A DNA stretch of 64,000 nucleotides. Origin: Selenomonadales bacterium (GTDB lineage Bacteria > Bacillota > UBA994). Made by a program: the position numbers and the translations under genes. Location: assembly GCA_018335585.1 (NCBI GenBank), contig JAGXRZ010000041.1, positions 47,964-111,963 on the forward strand, read 5' to 3'. Positions 42,983 through 51,815 of this stretch are shown here, one piece after another (within the stretch, counting starts at the first letter, position 1; each line of letters starts with the position of its first letter). The notes under the pieces are model-generated. The model saw nothing but the letters and a program-made list of their open reading frames with translations. It was not told where the DNA came from and searched no databases.

Positions 42983-44248
42983 ATGTCAAAAAGAGTCCTT
43001 GCCGCAAGTCTCTCACAGCATGTGGGCGAACAGGTCACCCTGCAAGGTTGGGTACGGCGCACGCGTTCTGTCGGCAGAGAGCTGACGTTTCTCATCGTGG
43101 CCGACCGCAGCGGCGAAAGCCAAGTCGTGCTCGCCAGCCCGGCGGCCGACCATCTCCCCTCACTGGAAAGTGCCGTGGAGATAAGGGGCCAAGTCGTCGC
43201 TTCACGCTCGCGTGCCTTCCCGGTGGAAGTGCGGGTCGAAACCCTTGCCGTCTTAGGCCCGGCGGAGACCCTGCCCTTCCCTATTAACGCGCCCGAGCTC
43301 GAAGTAGGGCTTGAACTCATCGACCGATTTAGGCCGCTAAGCCTGCGGCACCCTCACTTTCAGCAGGTATTCCGCGTGCAGCAGCAGATTGTGACGCACT
43401 TTGAGGAGTACTTTGCGGGTCAGGGATTTACGCGGGTTAGCACGCCAAAAATCGTGGCCACCGGCACCGAAGGCGGCGCGCAGCTCTTTAGCATAAACTA
43501 CTTCGGCAACACCGCCTACCTAGCGCAAAGCCCGCAGTTTTTTAAGCAGATACTAGTCGGGTCTGGTTTTGAACGCGTGTTTGAGGTGGGGCCCGTGTTT
43601 AGGGCGGAGGAGCACAAGACATCGCGCCACCTGAATGAGTTTATTAGCCTGGATATTGAGATGGGCTTTGTCCAGGACGTGCATGTCCTAATGGATTTGG
43701 AGGAGGCGTTCCTCAAGTCACTGCTCCCCTTAATGCACAGTAAGTTTGGCGACAGCATTAAGTGCAGAGAGACCATTCCCTCCCTTCCGCGCCTGCCCCT
43801 TGGTGAGGCTCTCGCCATACTGGAAAGGACTTACGACAAGCCGATAGCAGCAGATGGCAACATCGACCCCGAAGGCGAGCGCCTTATCTGTCAGTGGGCA
43901 GAAAAAGAACACGGGGTGCCGGCAGTGTTCCTGCATAGCTATCCACGCTCACTTAGGCCGTTCTATGCCCTGCCCGGATTCGCCGACAACACAAAAACCG
44001 AATCGTTTGACCTTATCTTCCGCGGGCAAGAAATAACAACCGGGGGCCTACGCCAACACTCCTTGCCGCTTCTGCTTGCAAGCATGCAAGAACGTGGATT
44101 GCCCAGAGAAAAGTACGAGTTCTATCTGCAGGTGTTTCGCTACGGCATGCCGCCGCACGGCGGCTTCGCCATCGGAGCAGAGCGCTTAACTATGCAGCTC
44201 CTAGGGCTCAAAAACATTCGCGAGGCCAGCATATTGCCGTTGATGTGA
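42983..44248 (+). CDS. aspS: Archaeal-type aspartyl-tRNA(Asp/Asn) synthetase
   Basis: Class II aminoacyl-tRNA synthetase, 421 residues. An N-terminal OB fold (VTLQGWVRRTRSVGRELTFL) is followed by the class II core: motif 1 in QGFTRVSTPKIVATGTEGG, motif 2 FRAEEHKTSRHLNEF (~residue 210) and motif 3 GGFAIGAERLTMQLLGL (~395). The EEHKTSRHLNE version of motif 2 and the absence of the large bacterial insertion domain indicate archaeal-type AspRS (AspS2), usually non-discriminating, charging tRNA-Asn with Asp for GatCAB amidation, rather than AsnRS. An Asn-type T-box in front fits this. No gat genes are in the window. Confidence 0.88.
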   Translation: MSKRVLAASLSQHVGEQVTLQGWVRRTRSVGRELTFLIVADRSGESQVVLASPAADHLPSLESAVEIRGQVVASRSRAFPVEVRVETLAVLGPAETLPFPINAPELEVGLELIDRFRPLSLRHPHFQQVFRVQQQIVTHFEEYFAGQGFTRVSTPKIVATGTEGGAQLFSINYFGNTAYLAQSPQFFKQILVGSGFERVFEVGPVFRAEEHKTSRHLNEFISLDIEMGFVQDVHVLMDLEEAFLKSLLPLMHSKFGDSIKCRETIPSLPRLPLGEALAILERTYDKPIAADGNIDPEGERLICQWAEKEHGVPAVFLHSYPRSLRPFYALPGFADNTKTESFDLIFRGQEITTGGLRQHSLPLLLASMQERGLPREKYEFYLQVFRYGMPPHGGFAIGAERLTMQLLGLKNIREASILPLM

Positions 44249-44256
44249 CCCTACCA

Positions 44257-44294
44257 TTTGGTATACAATGGAGCAAATAGATAGGGTAAGGGGG
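44257..44294 (+). repeat. 38-bp exact direct repeat, copy 1
   Basis: Begins TTTGGTATACAATGGAGCAA and ends AGGGTAAGGGGG; identical to 46002-46039. It is the leader of the decayed gene copy and includes the AAGGGGG ribosome site. Confidence 0.9.
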
Positions 44295-44488
44295 TATTGG
44301 GCTACAAGCGTGATTCGTGCCGACATAGAGCTTGATGACCCCTTTTCGCCACCGCTGCCCCTCATCACGGGCACTCCTTTACACCCACTAGGCGCGGCAC
44401 GCACATATTTGGTATTCACGCCTCGTTTTATGGGGATGCACAGGGGAATCGTAGCGGCGGGGGACACTACGCCTTTATCTTGCGGGTA
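44257..44488 (+). pseudogene. Decayed, internally deleted copy of the 46047 membrane-protein gene
   Basis: The leader at 44257-44294 is identical to 46002-46039. The following sequence matches pieces of the 46047-46604 gene: its TM-proximal end to the ATSAIRPDLELAD region, then, after loss of about 200 bp, the C-terminal TRRGTHIFGIHASF...HFAFIL region. The start codon and signal/anchor are missing and the pieces are in mixed frames. It is a remnant of a duplication, now separated from the intact copy by an AAA ATPase gene. Confidence 0.8.
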
Positions 44489-44519
44489 AGATAATTCCAC
44501 CTAGTCCTGCGACAGCCTC

Positions 44520-45854
44520 TCACCTCGCCCCTAATGCCTTTTCGATTAGGGAATCCGCGCAGTCTGCCATAAAGAGCGGAATGTTCAAAACGTCGCCGTC
44601 AAGCTTTAGATTGTCGAGAGAAAATCGGACCCGCAACTTCACTTTCTCGCCAAATCTTTCCTTATACTTGCGCAGGCTCGCGCTAGATACGTTGGCCTCC
44701 GATTTAACTTCAACCGGCAAAATGTCGTTCTCTCTCTGAATGAGAAAGTCCACTTCATAGGATGGATTCAGAACAGACCAGTACCGCGGCGTTGCTTCAA
44801 ACTGGTGCAGAATAGCCTGGAGAACATAATTTTCGCTAAGGGCGCCCTTATACTCGGAAAATAGCCTGTTCCCTTCTGTAATGGCCGATGGCGCAAGCAG
44901 GGCCAGGCGGCGTAGTAACCCTACATCAACGAGATACAGCTTAAATGCGGAAACGTCATCGTATGCGGAAATAGGAAGTCCGGGCGCACTGCTACGGTAA
45001 ACTTTGCGTACTAGCTGTGCATCTACAAGCCACTGCAGCGCATCCTCATACTCCCTCGCGCGTGCACCTTCCTTGGCCACTCTATAGATGAACTTCTTGT
45101 TTTCCTTAGCAAGCTGCGAGGGGATAGACCGCCACAGAGCCGATATCTTCGGATACTCTGTCGGGCTTACATGTTTGGCAAAATCTCTTTCATATGTGCT
45201 AAGGATGTTATGCAGCACCGTCTGCATCAGCTCTGTGCTGCGCTCTTCAGTCCACATCTTGACCGATTCCGGCATCCCCCCTGTAACAAAATACATCTTC
45301 AGCTTCTCATACAAGGGATTGAAAAAAGCGTCCGGTATCGGTGAGAGCATTTCAATGCTGCGCAGATAGTCGACAAAGTTGCCGTCGCCGTTGGCAACGA
45401 GAAACTCGGAGAAAGACATGGGTACAAGATTGAGGAAATCCACTTTCCCAACTGGAAATGACGATGGCTTGGCCAAAGCAATGCCAAGCAGCGAGCCCGC
45501 GCACGCGACATGGTACTCGCTTGCGTTTTCGCAGAAGTACTTGAGAGAGTTAATCACGTCAGGGCAGCCCTGCACCTCGTCGAAAATGACGAGGGTTTCT
45601 TTCGGCAGCAAAGTCTGACCACTGGCAAACATAAGGTTCTGCAAAATGCGGTTGACATCTCGGGTGGCCACAAAGAATTGCCGATATTCCTCATTTTCTT
45701 CGAAGTTAAAGTAGGCGATGCTGCTATAGTGCCTTCTGCCAAACTCTTTGAGCGCCCATGTCTTCCCCACCTGCCGCACGCCCTGCAGGATCAAGGGCTT
45801 GCGATACTTTGACTCTTTCCACTTAAGTAGGTCGTCAAGAATAAAGCGCTCCAT
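44520..45854 (-). CDS. AAA ATPase of the AAA_14/DUF4143 family
   Basis: A 444-residue P-loop ATPase with Walker A ILQGVRQVGKTWALKEF (~residue 22), Walker B TLVIFDEVQGCPD (~90), sensor HVACAGSLLGIAL (~118) and a C-terminal DUF4143/restriction-fold part (~205-420) with EVDFLIQRENDILPVEVK (~385). ATG with AGGAGG upstream. It belongs to the same broad family as 41150-42583 but is only distantly similar. It lies between the intact and decayed copies of a small membrane-protein gene on the opposite strand, so it may have arrived or been trapped during that duplication. Confidence 0.87.
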   Translation of the reverse strand: MERFILDDLLKWKESKYRKPLILQGVRQVGKTWALKEFGRRHYSSIAYFNFEENEEYRQFFVATRDVNRILQNLMFASGQTLLPKETLVIFDEVQGCPDVINSLKYFCENASEYHVACAGSLLGIALAKPSSFPVGKVDFLNLVPMSFSEFLVANGDGNFVDYLRSIEMLSPIPDAFFNPLYEKLKMYFVTGGMPESVKMWTEERSTELMQTVLHNILSTYERDFAKHVSPTEYPKISALWRSIPSQLAKENKKFIYRVAKEGARAREYEDALQWLVDAQLVRKVYRSSAPGLPISAYDDVSAFKLYLVDVGLLRRLALLAPSAITEGNRLFSEYKGALSENYVLQAILHQFEATPRYWSVLNPSYEVDFLIQRENDILPVEVKSEANVSSASLRKYKERFGEKVKLRVRFSLDNLKLDGDVLNIPLFMADCADSLIEKALGAR

Positions 45855-46001
45855 ATGGGCCTCCTAATCACACAATTTTGTGCTCTGCGGTGCGTTTCGT
45901 CACATTATTATACATTATAACGTGCCGGCCTGCTACCTGCAAGGTAAGTTCCTGCATGATTTTGTGGTAGCTTGGAGCAAAATCGTAGCGACTGGAGGTA
46001 A

Positions 46002-46039
46002 TTTGGTATACAATGGAGCAAATAGATAGGGTAAGGGGG
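46002..46039 (+). repeat. 38-bp exact direct repeat, copy 2
   Basis: Identical to 44257-44294; leader and ribosome site of the intact membrane-protein gene at 46047. Confidence 0.9.
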
Positions 46040-46046
46040 CGTCCGC

Positions 46047-46604
46047 ATGGCGCGTAGACTGACGGTCTGGAAAGTGTTACTGGCGGTTGTGTTGCTCGTT
46101 CTTAGCCTGCCAGCTCTCACGTTTGGTTTTTTGGTCATAAACTATAGCCTAGCACGGGAGTACCTGTTTTGGGCTACAAGCGCGATTCGCCCCGACCTAG
46201 AGCTTGCTGACACCTTTGGCCCACCCATGCCCCTCATAACCGCAGGAGACATTAAGGTCGAGGCAGGCCTAGGAACGATCAGCTGGATGGAGGACGGCCG
46301 CGGGATTGAGGCTGATATGTTTAAGAATACGCCGCAATTGGCCAGATGGCTTAAGTTAAAAGCTGCCACTGTGCCCTTAGGTACCTCGGTAACAATCCTA
46401 TTCCCCGAGCCTACGAGGCGCATAACCCTTAGCCGCTGGCGATTCGGCAAAGAAGTGGAGAGTCAAGAGATCCCCAATGGGCACACCTTTACACCCACCA
46501 GGCGCGGTACGCACATTTTCGGCATTCATGCCTCGTTTGATGGGTATTCGCAGGGAAAGGGTCGCGGCGGCGGACATTTTGCCTTTATCTTGCGGGTTAG
46601 GTGA
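46047..46604 (+). CDS. Membrane-anchored protein of unknown function (185 aa)
   Basis: Residues ~8-32 form one transmembrane helix (VLLAVVLLVLSLPALTFGF), after which ~150 residues should lie outside the cell. The outer part contains short beta-type segments (DIKVEAGLGTISWMEDG, TVPLGTSVTILFPEP, RRGTHIFGIHASFDGYS) and ends HFAFILRVR. I do not recognise the family. ATG with AAGGGGG ribosome site in a 38-bp leader that is duplicated at 44257. It is convergent with the MFS gene, nine bases apart. Confidence 0.6.
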   Translation: MARRLTVWKVLLAVVLLVLSLPALTFGFLVINYSLAREYLFWATSAIRPDLELADTFGPPMPLITAGDIKVEAGLGTISWMEDGRGIEADMFKNTPQLARWLKLKAATVPLGTSVTILFPEPTRRITLSRWRFGKEVESQEIPNGHTFTPTRRGTHIFGIHASFDGYSQGKGRGGGHFAFILRVR

Positions 46605-46613
46605 GCCTAATGC

Positions 46614-47855
46614 TTAATCGTCGCCATCTTCATCTTCATCTAGTGCACCAGGCGCGAGTACAATGCTGCCAAAGTCCTTGGATGCCGAAAGGACTATCAC
46701 CGAGAAAAGAAAGACAGTAACAATCCCCATGCTTAGCGCTACCATGCCATAAGAGCTTAACCAATTGCCCAGTATAATGCCTAAAGGCGATGCCAAGAGC
46801 ACCATAAAACTAACAATCCCAAGGATGCGGCCGCGCTTAGCGTGGTCTAGCGATGATACAAAGTGGCTATAGTATGGCTGCGTCAGTGTATCGAAAGCGC
46901 CGTATAATACAAACAGCACCGTTGCTGCGATTGGGAACGTGTAGACCAGAGGGAGAACCGTAAACACCAGCGCACTGCCGATTAAGCCTATCTTGGTTAG
47001 GAGCGACACATAGTGCCCGTACTTGATGATTACAGAGGCAGCAAGAAACTCGCCGAGCTCATTGCCGGATTGCATGATGACGACCAGCACTAAGGACGTT
47101 GTCTCGTTAAGTGACATAATGAGGAACGGCAGCGCCGTCGGTATAAAGGCATAGTCGAGATTTAGCACGAACAAAACAGCCGCGTACAACATGATGCGCT
47201 TATCGGTAAGGACATTTTCTCGCGCAAAATCCCACGCGGATCGGATCGTTGCACCGATTCCCGTTCTGTATACATCAGTGTCTTCATTCGACTCGACCGA
47301 CTCTACTGCGCTTTCCGGCAACAGCTTGTAACAGATGATGGCTGACGCAACCAGTATAGCGGTAACCAGCAAAATTACATGCTGCTGACTAAGCTGCATA
47401 AGTAGAACCGCCGACACCAAGCTGCTGCCTATGGAAACTGCGCTACCTGTAACGAGTTCAATCGCATCTAGCTTTACGTAGTTAGCGGCGCTGAGTTTTT
47501 CCGCCACTAGTGCTGTGAACGTGTCCGCATACAAGTCGGAGGCGAAGTTTATCGCTAGGTAGACGACAACAGCTACAGCTAAGAACTTTTCCGCCAGCAA
47601 CCAGGTCATCGCTAAAGCCGCGCAAGCCAGCAGGCAGACTACGATGGCCTGTTTCTTTTGCAGCCTGTCGACAAGAAACCCCGAAATCAGTGCCGAGAAG
47701 GCACTAAACACATGGTTAGAGGCTAGCAGAATGGCTAAGTTAGCGATGTCGCCATCTTCACCGACATTGACCCAGAGGACATTGAGCGACAGCAGCGTAA
47801 ATGCAAACAATGTCAGGGAACCGACAATTATCGAGAGTAGCATTATCCTGTTCAC
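46614..47855 (-). CDS. MFS permease
   Basis: Major facilitator superfamily transporter of 413 residues with about 12 predicted membrane helices in two halves separated by an acidic cytoplasmic loop (~residues 185-205). The loop between helices 2 and 3 has the family-type GFLVDRLQKKQ sequence, and the C-terminus ends in an acidic tail (DEDEDGDD). The substrate cannot be told; relatives are often annotated as drug or proton-linked exporters. The start is a GTG at 47855 with AAGGTGG upstream; an ATG four codons in is possible. Confidence 0.82.
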   Translation of the reverse strand: MNRIMLLSIIVGSLTLFAFTLLSLNVLWVNVGEDGDIANLAILLASNHVFSAFSALISGFLVDRLQKKQAIVVCLLACAALAMTWLLAEKFLAVAVVVYLAINFASDLYADTFTALVAEKLSAANYVKLDAIELVTGSAVSIGSSLVSAVLLMQLSQQHVILLVTAILVASAIICYKLLPESAVESVESNEDTDVYRTGIGATIRSAWDFARENVLTDKRIMLYAAVLFVLNLDYAFIPTALPFLIMSLNETTSLVLVVIMQSGNELGEFLAASVIIKYGHYVSLLTKIGLIGSALVFTVLPLVYTFPIAATVLFVLYGAFDTLTQPYYSHFVSSLDHAKRGRILGIVSFMVLLASPLGIILGNWLSSYGMVALSMGIVTVFLFSVIVLSASKDFGSIVLAPGALDEDEDGDD

Positions 47856-47954
47856 CGATATACCACCTTATCTCACGCTTTCCATGGCCCCCACACGAAA
47901 TCAGCAATCTGTTGGTCCATGTACTTTTCTTCTTTAGGAAGCTTAGCCGGAGAG

Positions 47955-48923
47955 CTACTGCGAAGAAGCTATAATTACCAGATGGTCTCCGCTTTCTAAA
48001 AGCTGATCACCAGTAAAATCTAAAAGGAAGCGCTGATCTCTGTGCCAGGCAATCACCTTCTCGTTATCCTTTAACGGTACATCTGACAACCTAGTCGTCG
48101 CGCTCACTTTTATCTGTCTAATCACAATTCCTTCGGCGGAAGCTGAAGCATCCATAATAAAATCCACGACTACAGGTTCAGCAACCGCGCGAGCAATTAG
48201 TCTTCCACCAAGCTCTGTGTGAGATATTATGTGGTCGATCCCTGCTCCACGCATCATCTCTACGTGCTCCCGCATGTCACAGGTGGCAACGATGGTTATG
48301 CCCTTATTTAGTCTTCGGGCCGCCAGAGCAACCAAGATAGTCTCTGAATCGTTCTCTAAAGGTATCATGAGTGTCCGAGCGTCTTTAATGTTGCATCTAT
48401 TCAGCGTCTCGCTTTTTGTGGGGTCTCCGGCAATAAACGTTATCCCCTCGGCATTTAGGTGTGCTTGGTTTAATTCACTCCCCACGACCAAGAATTCTTC
48501 ACGTGAGTTCTTCAGCTCTTTTATTGCCTCTTCGGATTTGGTGTTCCATCCCACGATAATGGTATGCTTCTTCATTCTTACCGCCCCTGACCCAAACATT
48601 TTTCTTAATTGATGCCTGGTAGACGAGGACACAATCTCGTCGATCACGTAGGCAATGGTGCCAATTCCGCCTAGCGCAACCAAGACAAATGTAATCCTTC
48701 CCCCGGCTGTTTTTGGGGTAATATCACCGAAGCCTACTGTGGTTATCGTTACAGTTACCCAATAGGCGGCGTCCCAGATATCTGTTACTTGGTCGCCGCC
48801 CCGCTCAAAGTAGTAAAATGCCAACGAGCCAAACACAAGCACGCAAAGAAGCATGGCCAGAACTGCCAGCAACGCTCTGTTGCGCCGTAAAACTCCCATC
48901 CTAGCTATCAGCCATAGTGGCAT
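47955..48923 (-). CDS. Two-TM potassium channel with RCK (TrkA-N/TrkA-C) domains
   Basis: Kch/MthK-type channel of 322 residues. Residues ~15-40 and ~75-100 are the two membrane helices; the pore loop between them carries the K+ selectivity filter TVGFGD (in TITTVGFGDITP, ~residue 62). Residues ~118-235 form a RCK/TrkA-N Rossmann domain (HTIIVGWNTKSEEAI, a degenerate glycine motif) and ~245-322 a TrkA-C domain. ATG with GGGAGG. Expected to gate K+ efflux in response to a ligand such as Ca2+ or a nucleotide, which is not identifiable here. Confidence 0.9.
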   Translation of the reverse strand: MPLWLIARMGVLRRNRALLAVLAMLLCVLVFGSLAFYYFERGGDQVTDIWDAAYWVTVTITTVGFGDITPKTAGGRITFVLVALGGIGTIAYVIDEIVSSSTRHQLRKMFGSGAVRMKKHTIIVGWNTKSEEAIKELKNSREEFLVVGSELNQAHLNAEGITFIAGDPTKSETLNRCNIKDARTLMIPLENDSETILVALAARRLNKGITIVATCDMREHVEMMRGAGIDHIISHTELGGRLIARAVAEPVVVDFIMDASASAEGIVIRQIKVSATTRLSDVPLKDNEKVIAWHRDQRFLLDFTGDQLLESGDHLVIIASSQ

Positions 48924-49028
48924 TTACTTTCCTCCCGCTGCCACATAATTACTCATTGTGTAGCAACCCATTATTCACTAGTTCCCTGCTCGCCAAGCGA
49001 TCTTGCCTTCTCACTTTCATGCTTCCTC

Positions 49029-49649
49029 CTACATGTGCTTATAGTAGAAAATGGCGAGTTGTGTGCGATCCCTAAGTGCGAGTTTCTCAAGCATGACGCT
49101 GATATAGTTGCGCACGGTGCCTTCACTGAGAAATAGTGTGGCGGCAATCTCCCGGTTAGACATTCCTAGTGCTAAGCACCGCAAAATGTCTGCCTCTTTT
49201 CCCGTGAGCCGCCCATCCTGGAACCCCCCCTTGTTATTCTCAGGCAGCAGGGGGGGTAGTTTTGTGACTATCTCATCGCCAAATACCCTTTGCCCTAAAC
49301 AAACCGCCTTTAGTGCAGGTACGATACTTTCCACGTGCTGCTTTAACATATACCCTTTGGCACCGATGCGCAACGCCTGCACTAGGTACTCGGTATCAGC
49401 AAAGGTAGTTAAGAATAGAATCTTGGCCTCAGGATGCGCGGTTAATATTAGTGACGCGGCCTCTAGCCCATTTTGCGGGTGCATGCGGATGTCCATCAGC
49501 AGAACATCGGGCAAATGCTGTGCGAACAGCGCCACAGCCTCGTTGCCGTCGTGTCCCACCCCAACTACGCTGCACTCCGGATTGGCCTCAAGGATGGTCT
49601 TAAGCGATTGACAGACGAGCGGATCGTCATCAACTACGACTAGCTTCAC
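49029..49649 (-). CDS. NarL/LuxR-family response regulator
   Basis: A 206-residue response regulator. The receiver domain has acidic residues Asp7-Asp9 and phosphoacceptor Asp53 (VLLMDIRM), with Thr and Lys positions in FLTTFAD and GAKGYMLK. The C-terminal HTH is LuxR type (GRLTGKEADILRCLALGMSNREIAATLFLSEGTV, cited by its SNREIAATLFLSEGTVRNY core). The start is the GTG at 49649, with GGAGG upstream; it overlaps the kinase gene by 20 bp. Together with the kinase and the divergent ABC exporter it resembles LiaRS/VraRS- or DesRK-type modules. Confidence 0.93.
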   Translation of the reverse strand: MKLVVVDDDPLVCQSLKTILEANPECSVVGVGHDGNEAVALFAQHLPDVLLMDIRMHPQNGLEAASLILTAHPEAKILFLTTFADTEYLVQALRIGAKGYMLKQHVESIVPALKAVCLGQRVFGDEIVTKLPPLLPENNKGGFQDGRLTGKEADILRCLALGMSNREIAATLFLSEGTVRNYISVMLEKLALRDRTQLAIFYYKHM

Positions 49650-50709
49650 GGTTGCCCTCCTTCGGTACAGTGATAAAAATTTCAAACCCTTGAGTTGTGC
49701 GCACCAGAAATTGTCCGTTTAGCGACTCAATGCGCGCGGCGATGCTTCGCAGCCCCATGCCCTTGCTGTAGTCAGCGCTAGGGCGGCTGCCGTTGTCAGC
49801 GACAATTAGCTGGTAGAACGTTGTGTGCTCGGTAAGAGCGAGGCGCACGACGGTAGCGTCTGAGTGCTTGGAGACATTAGCGAAGGCTTCTTTGACCACA
49901 GCAATAAATGCATATTTTATCTCCAGGCGCGGCTCGCTCTGCAGGTAGATGCTCCGTTGCACCTGGCAACACGACAAGCCGGCGGCTGCCTGCTCAAGGT
50001 GATCAAGAAAATCGATTGACGACTCGTGCAAGTCATGCACACTGGTGCGAATGTCGTCCATGGCCGAAGCAAGTGTTACCTTAAGCGTCTCGAGGGATTT
50101 TTGCTCCGGTTGCAGTGTTAGCATAGCTCCTATCTGCAAGACCGCGCTAGCTAGTCTATGCCCTACATGGTCGTGGATTTCCCTAGCGATGCGGTTGCGT
50201 TCACTAAGACGCGCTATGCGTACAGCGTCGTCTTGTCTCTCTAGCACTAGCTTGTTCTGCTGCTTAATCTCTGCGGCCATGGCGCGCGTTGTGTCTAGCA
50301 ATGATAGGTAGTGCGCTCGCAAGCTAGCAAAGCTTAACGTCCGGTGCTTAAGTATAGTGGCTAGGGCAGACACCATGCCGACGTTCTGCAAAAAGCTGTA
50401 GCCCAAAGGGGCAGCAGCAGCAAACGGCACGAGCGCTACCAACGGTAACAGTCTGCGTTCCTTGGTGTAGACCTCGTAGATCACTGCGGGGATATAGGAG
50501 CACAGAGGCAAGTACAGCACGCAGCCGACAAAGAATAACCCGGCAACCAAAAATTGCGCTCGCGTGTCGCTATAAAACACCAGTAGGCCGACCGTAGTGG
50601 CGCTGATGAGCATAGGCACTATGTGCCAAATTCCTTGCGGCTGCGTCAGCCCAATTAAGGCGCAGCAGAGAAAGAGCACCAACCTGTGGGATAGATGTTG
50701 TTCCTGCAT
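49630..50709 (-). CDS. HisKA_3-family sensor histidine kinase
   Basis: A 359-residue kinase. Residues ~10-120 hold five or six membrane helices with short loops, suggesting sensing within the membrane. The dimerisation helix carries the phosphoacceptor His in RNRIAREIHDHVGHRL (~residue 180) and the catalytic domain has VSKHSDATVV (N box) and GMGLRSIAARIE (G box). ATG with AAGGTGAG. It is co-transcribed with the response regulator and divergent from the three-gene ABC exporter, its probable target. Confidence 0.92.
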   Translation of the reverse strand: MQEQHLSHRLVLFLCCALIGLTQPQGIWHIVPMLISATTVGLLVFYSDTRAQFLVAGLFFVGCVLYLPLCSYIPAVIYEVYTKERRLLPLVALVPFAAAAPLGYSFLQNVGMVSALATILKHRTLSFASLRAHYLSLLDTTRAMAAEIKQQNKLVLERQDDAVRIARLSERNRIAREIHDHVGHRLASAVLQIGAMLTLQPEQKSLETLKVTLASAMDDIRTSVHDLHESSIDFLDHLEQAAAGLSCCQVQRSIYLQSEPRLEIKYAFIAVVKEAFANVSKHSDATVVRLALTEHTTFYQLIVADNGSRPSADYSKGMGLRSIAARIESLNGQFLVRTTQGFEIFITVPKEGNREASRS

Positions 50710-50871
50710 AGCTCACCTTCATGCCTTGTTTGACCTCAGTTTAACATCGCAAGCTAGCCCCAACAAGCAAAATTGTGACAATTGTCATGTGCAAAGGTTA
50801 CATCTAGCACTGCCGTTTGACTGGCACCCGTTCTACAATAGAACCGAAAATGCTTAGTGGAGGGACAGACC

Positions 50872-51804
50872 TTGATAATTAAAGCGACGAATATCGTTAA
50901 GCGTTACGGCGAACTCCTTGCGCTTGACCATTTAACTCTCGAAGTGCGTGAAGGCGAAGTGCTCGGGCTACTTGGGCCTAACGGTTCCGGCAAGACTACG
51001 GCCATCAACTGCATTCTTTCCTTGCTGACGTACGAGAAAGGCGAAATTAGTGTGTTTGGCCAACCTATGCGCCCAGACGCTTACGCGGTCAAAAGAAACA
51101 TCGGCGTAGTCATGCAACATGTGGCCGTTTTCGACGAGCTCACGGTACAGGAGAACACCGACTACTTTTGCGGGCTATACATTAGGGACGCCAAAGAAAG
51201 AAGACGACTCGTGGAGGAGGCCTTAAGCTTTGTCGGCATGGCTGATTTTAGGAAATTCTACCCTAAAAAACTGAGCGGTGGCTTATTGCGTCGACTCAAC
51301 ATCGCCTGCGGCATCGCCCATAAACCAAAACTCATCATTCTCGATGAACCGACCGTAGCGGTAGATCCGCAGAGCCGAGACAACATCCTCGAAGGGATAC
51401 TATCGCTAAACCGCGCAGGCACGACGGTGCTCTATACCTCGCACTACATGGAAGAAGTTGAGCGTATTTGCTCGCGGGTAGTCATACTTGACAAAGGCAA
51501 GGTAGTGGCCAGCGGCACGAAAGAGGCGCTAAAAGACATGATCTCGCTGGGAGAAAAGATAACCGCGGAAGTGCATGGATTGACAGAAAGCCAGCTCGCC
51601 GCCCTGCGCACCATGCCAAATCTCCTCTCGGTAAACTACGCGGACAGTTTGCTTACGGTAAAGGCTCTTAAGGGCACGAGCGGGATTGAAAGCATTTTAG
51701 AGTGGCTGAAGCAGCAAAGGGTCGGGTTTGGCAGAATCTACTCTGAGCGCCCTACCCTCAACGACGTTTTCCTTGAGATTACCGGCAAAGAGCTACGAGA
51801 TTAG
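50872..51804 (+). CDS. ABC exporter ATP-binding protein
   Basis: A 310-residue ATPase: Walker A GLLGPNGSGKTTAINCI (~residue 37), Q loop VMQHVAVFDELTV, signature LSGGLLRRLNIACG (~137; LSGG kept), Walker B LIILDEPTVAVDPQS (~158) and the H loop YTSHYMEE. A C-terminal regulatory tail follows. The start is a TTG at 50872 with GGAGGG seven bases upstream; a GTG five codons earlier overlaps the ribosome site. First gene of an exporter operon with two ABC-2 permeases, divergent from a two-component system. Confidence 0.93.
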   Translation: MIIKATNIVKRYGELLALDHLTLEVREGEVLGLLGPNGSGKTTAINCILSLLTYEKGEISVFGQPMRPDAYAVKRNIGVVMQHVAVFDELTVQENTDYFCGLYIRDAKERRRLVEEALSFVGMADFRKFYPKKLSGGLLRRLNIACGIAHKPKLIILDEPTVAVDPQSRDNILEGILSLNRAGTTVLYTSHYMEEVERICSRVVILDKGKVVASGTKEALKDMISLGEKITAEVHGLTESQLAALRTMPNLLSVNYADSLLTVKALKGTSGIESILEWLKQQRVGFGRIYSERPTLNDVFLEITGKELRD

Positions 51805-51815
51805 GAGGAACAAGT

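Noticed and set aside
42983..44248. Asparaginyl-tRNA synthetase
   Set aside because: Motif 2 (EEHKTSRHLNE) and overall sequence fit archaeal-type AspRS better than AsnRS.
44268..44489. 73-codon plus-strand ORF as an independent gene
   Set aside because: It is part of the decayed copy of the 46047 gene, as shown by the identical leader and collinear fragments.
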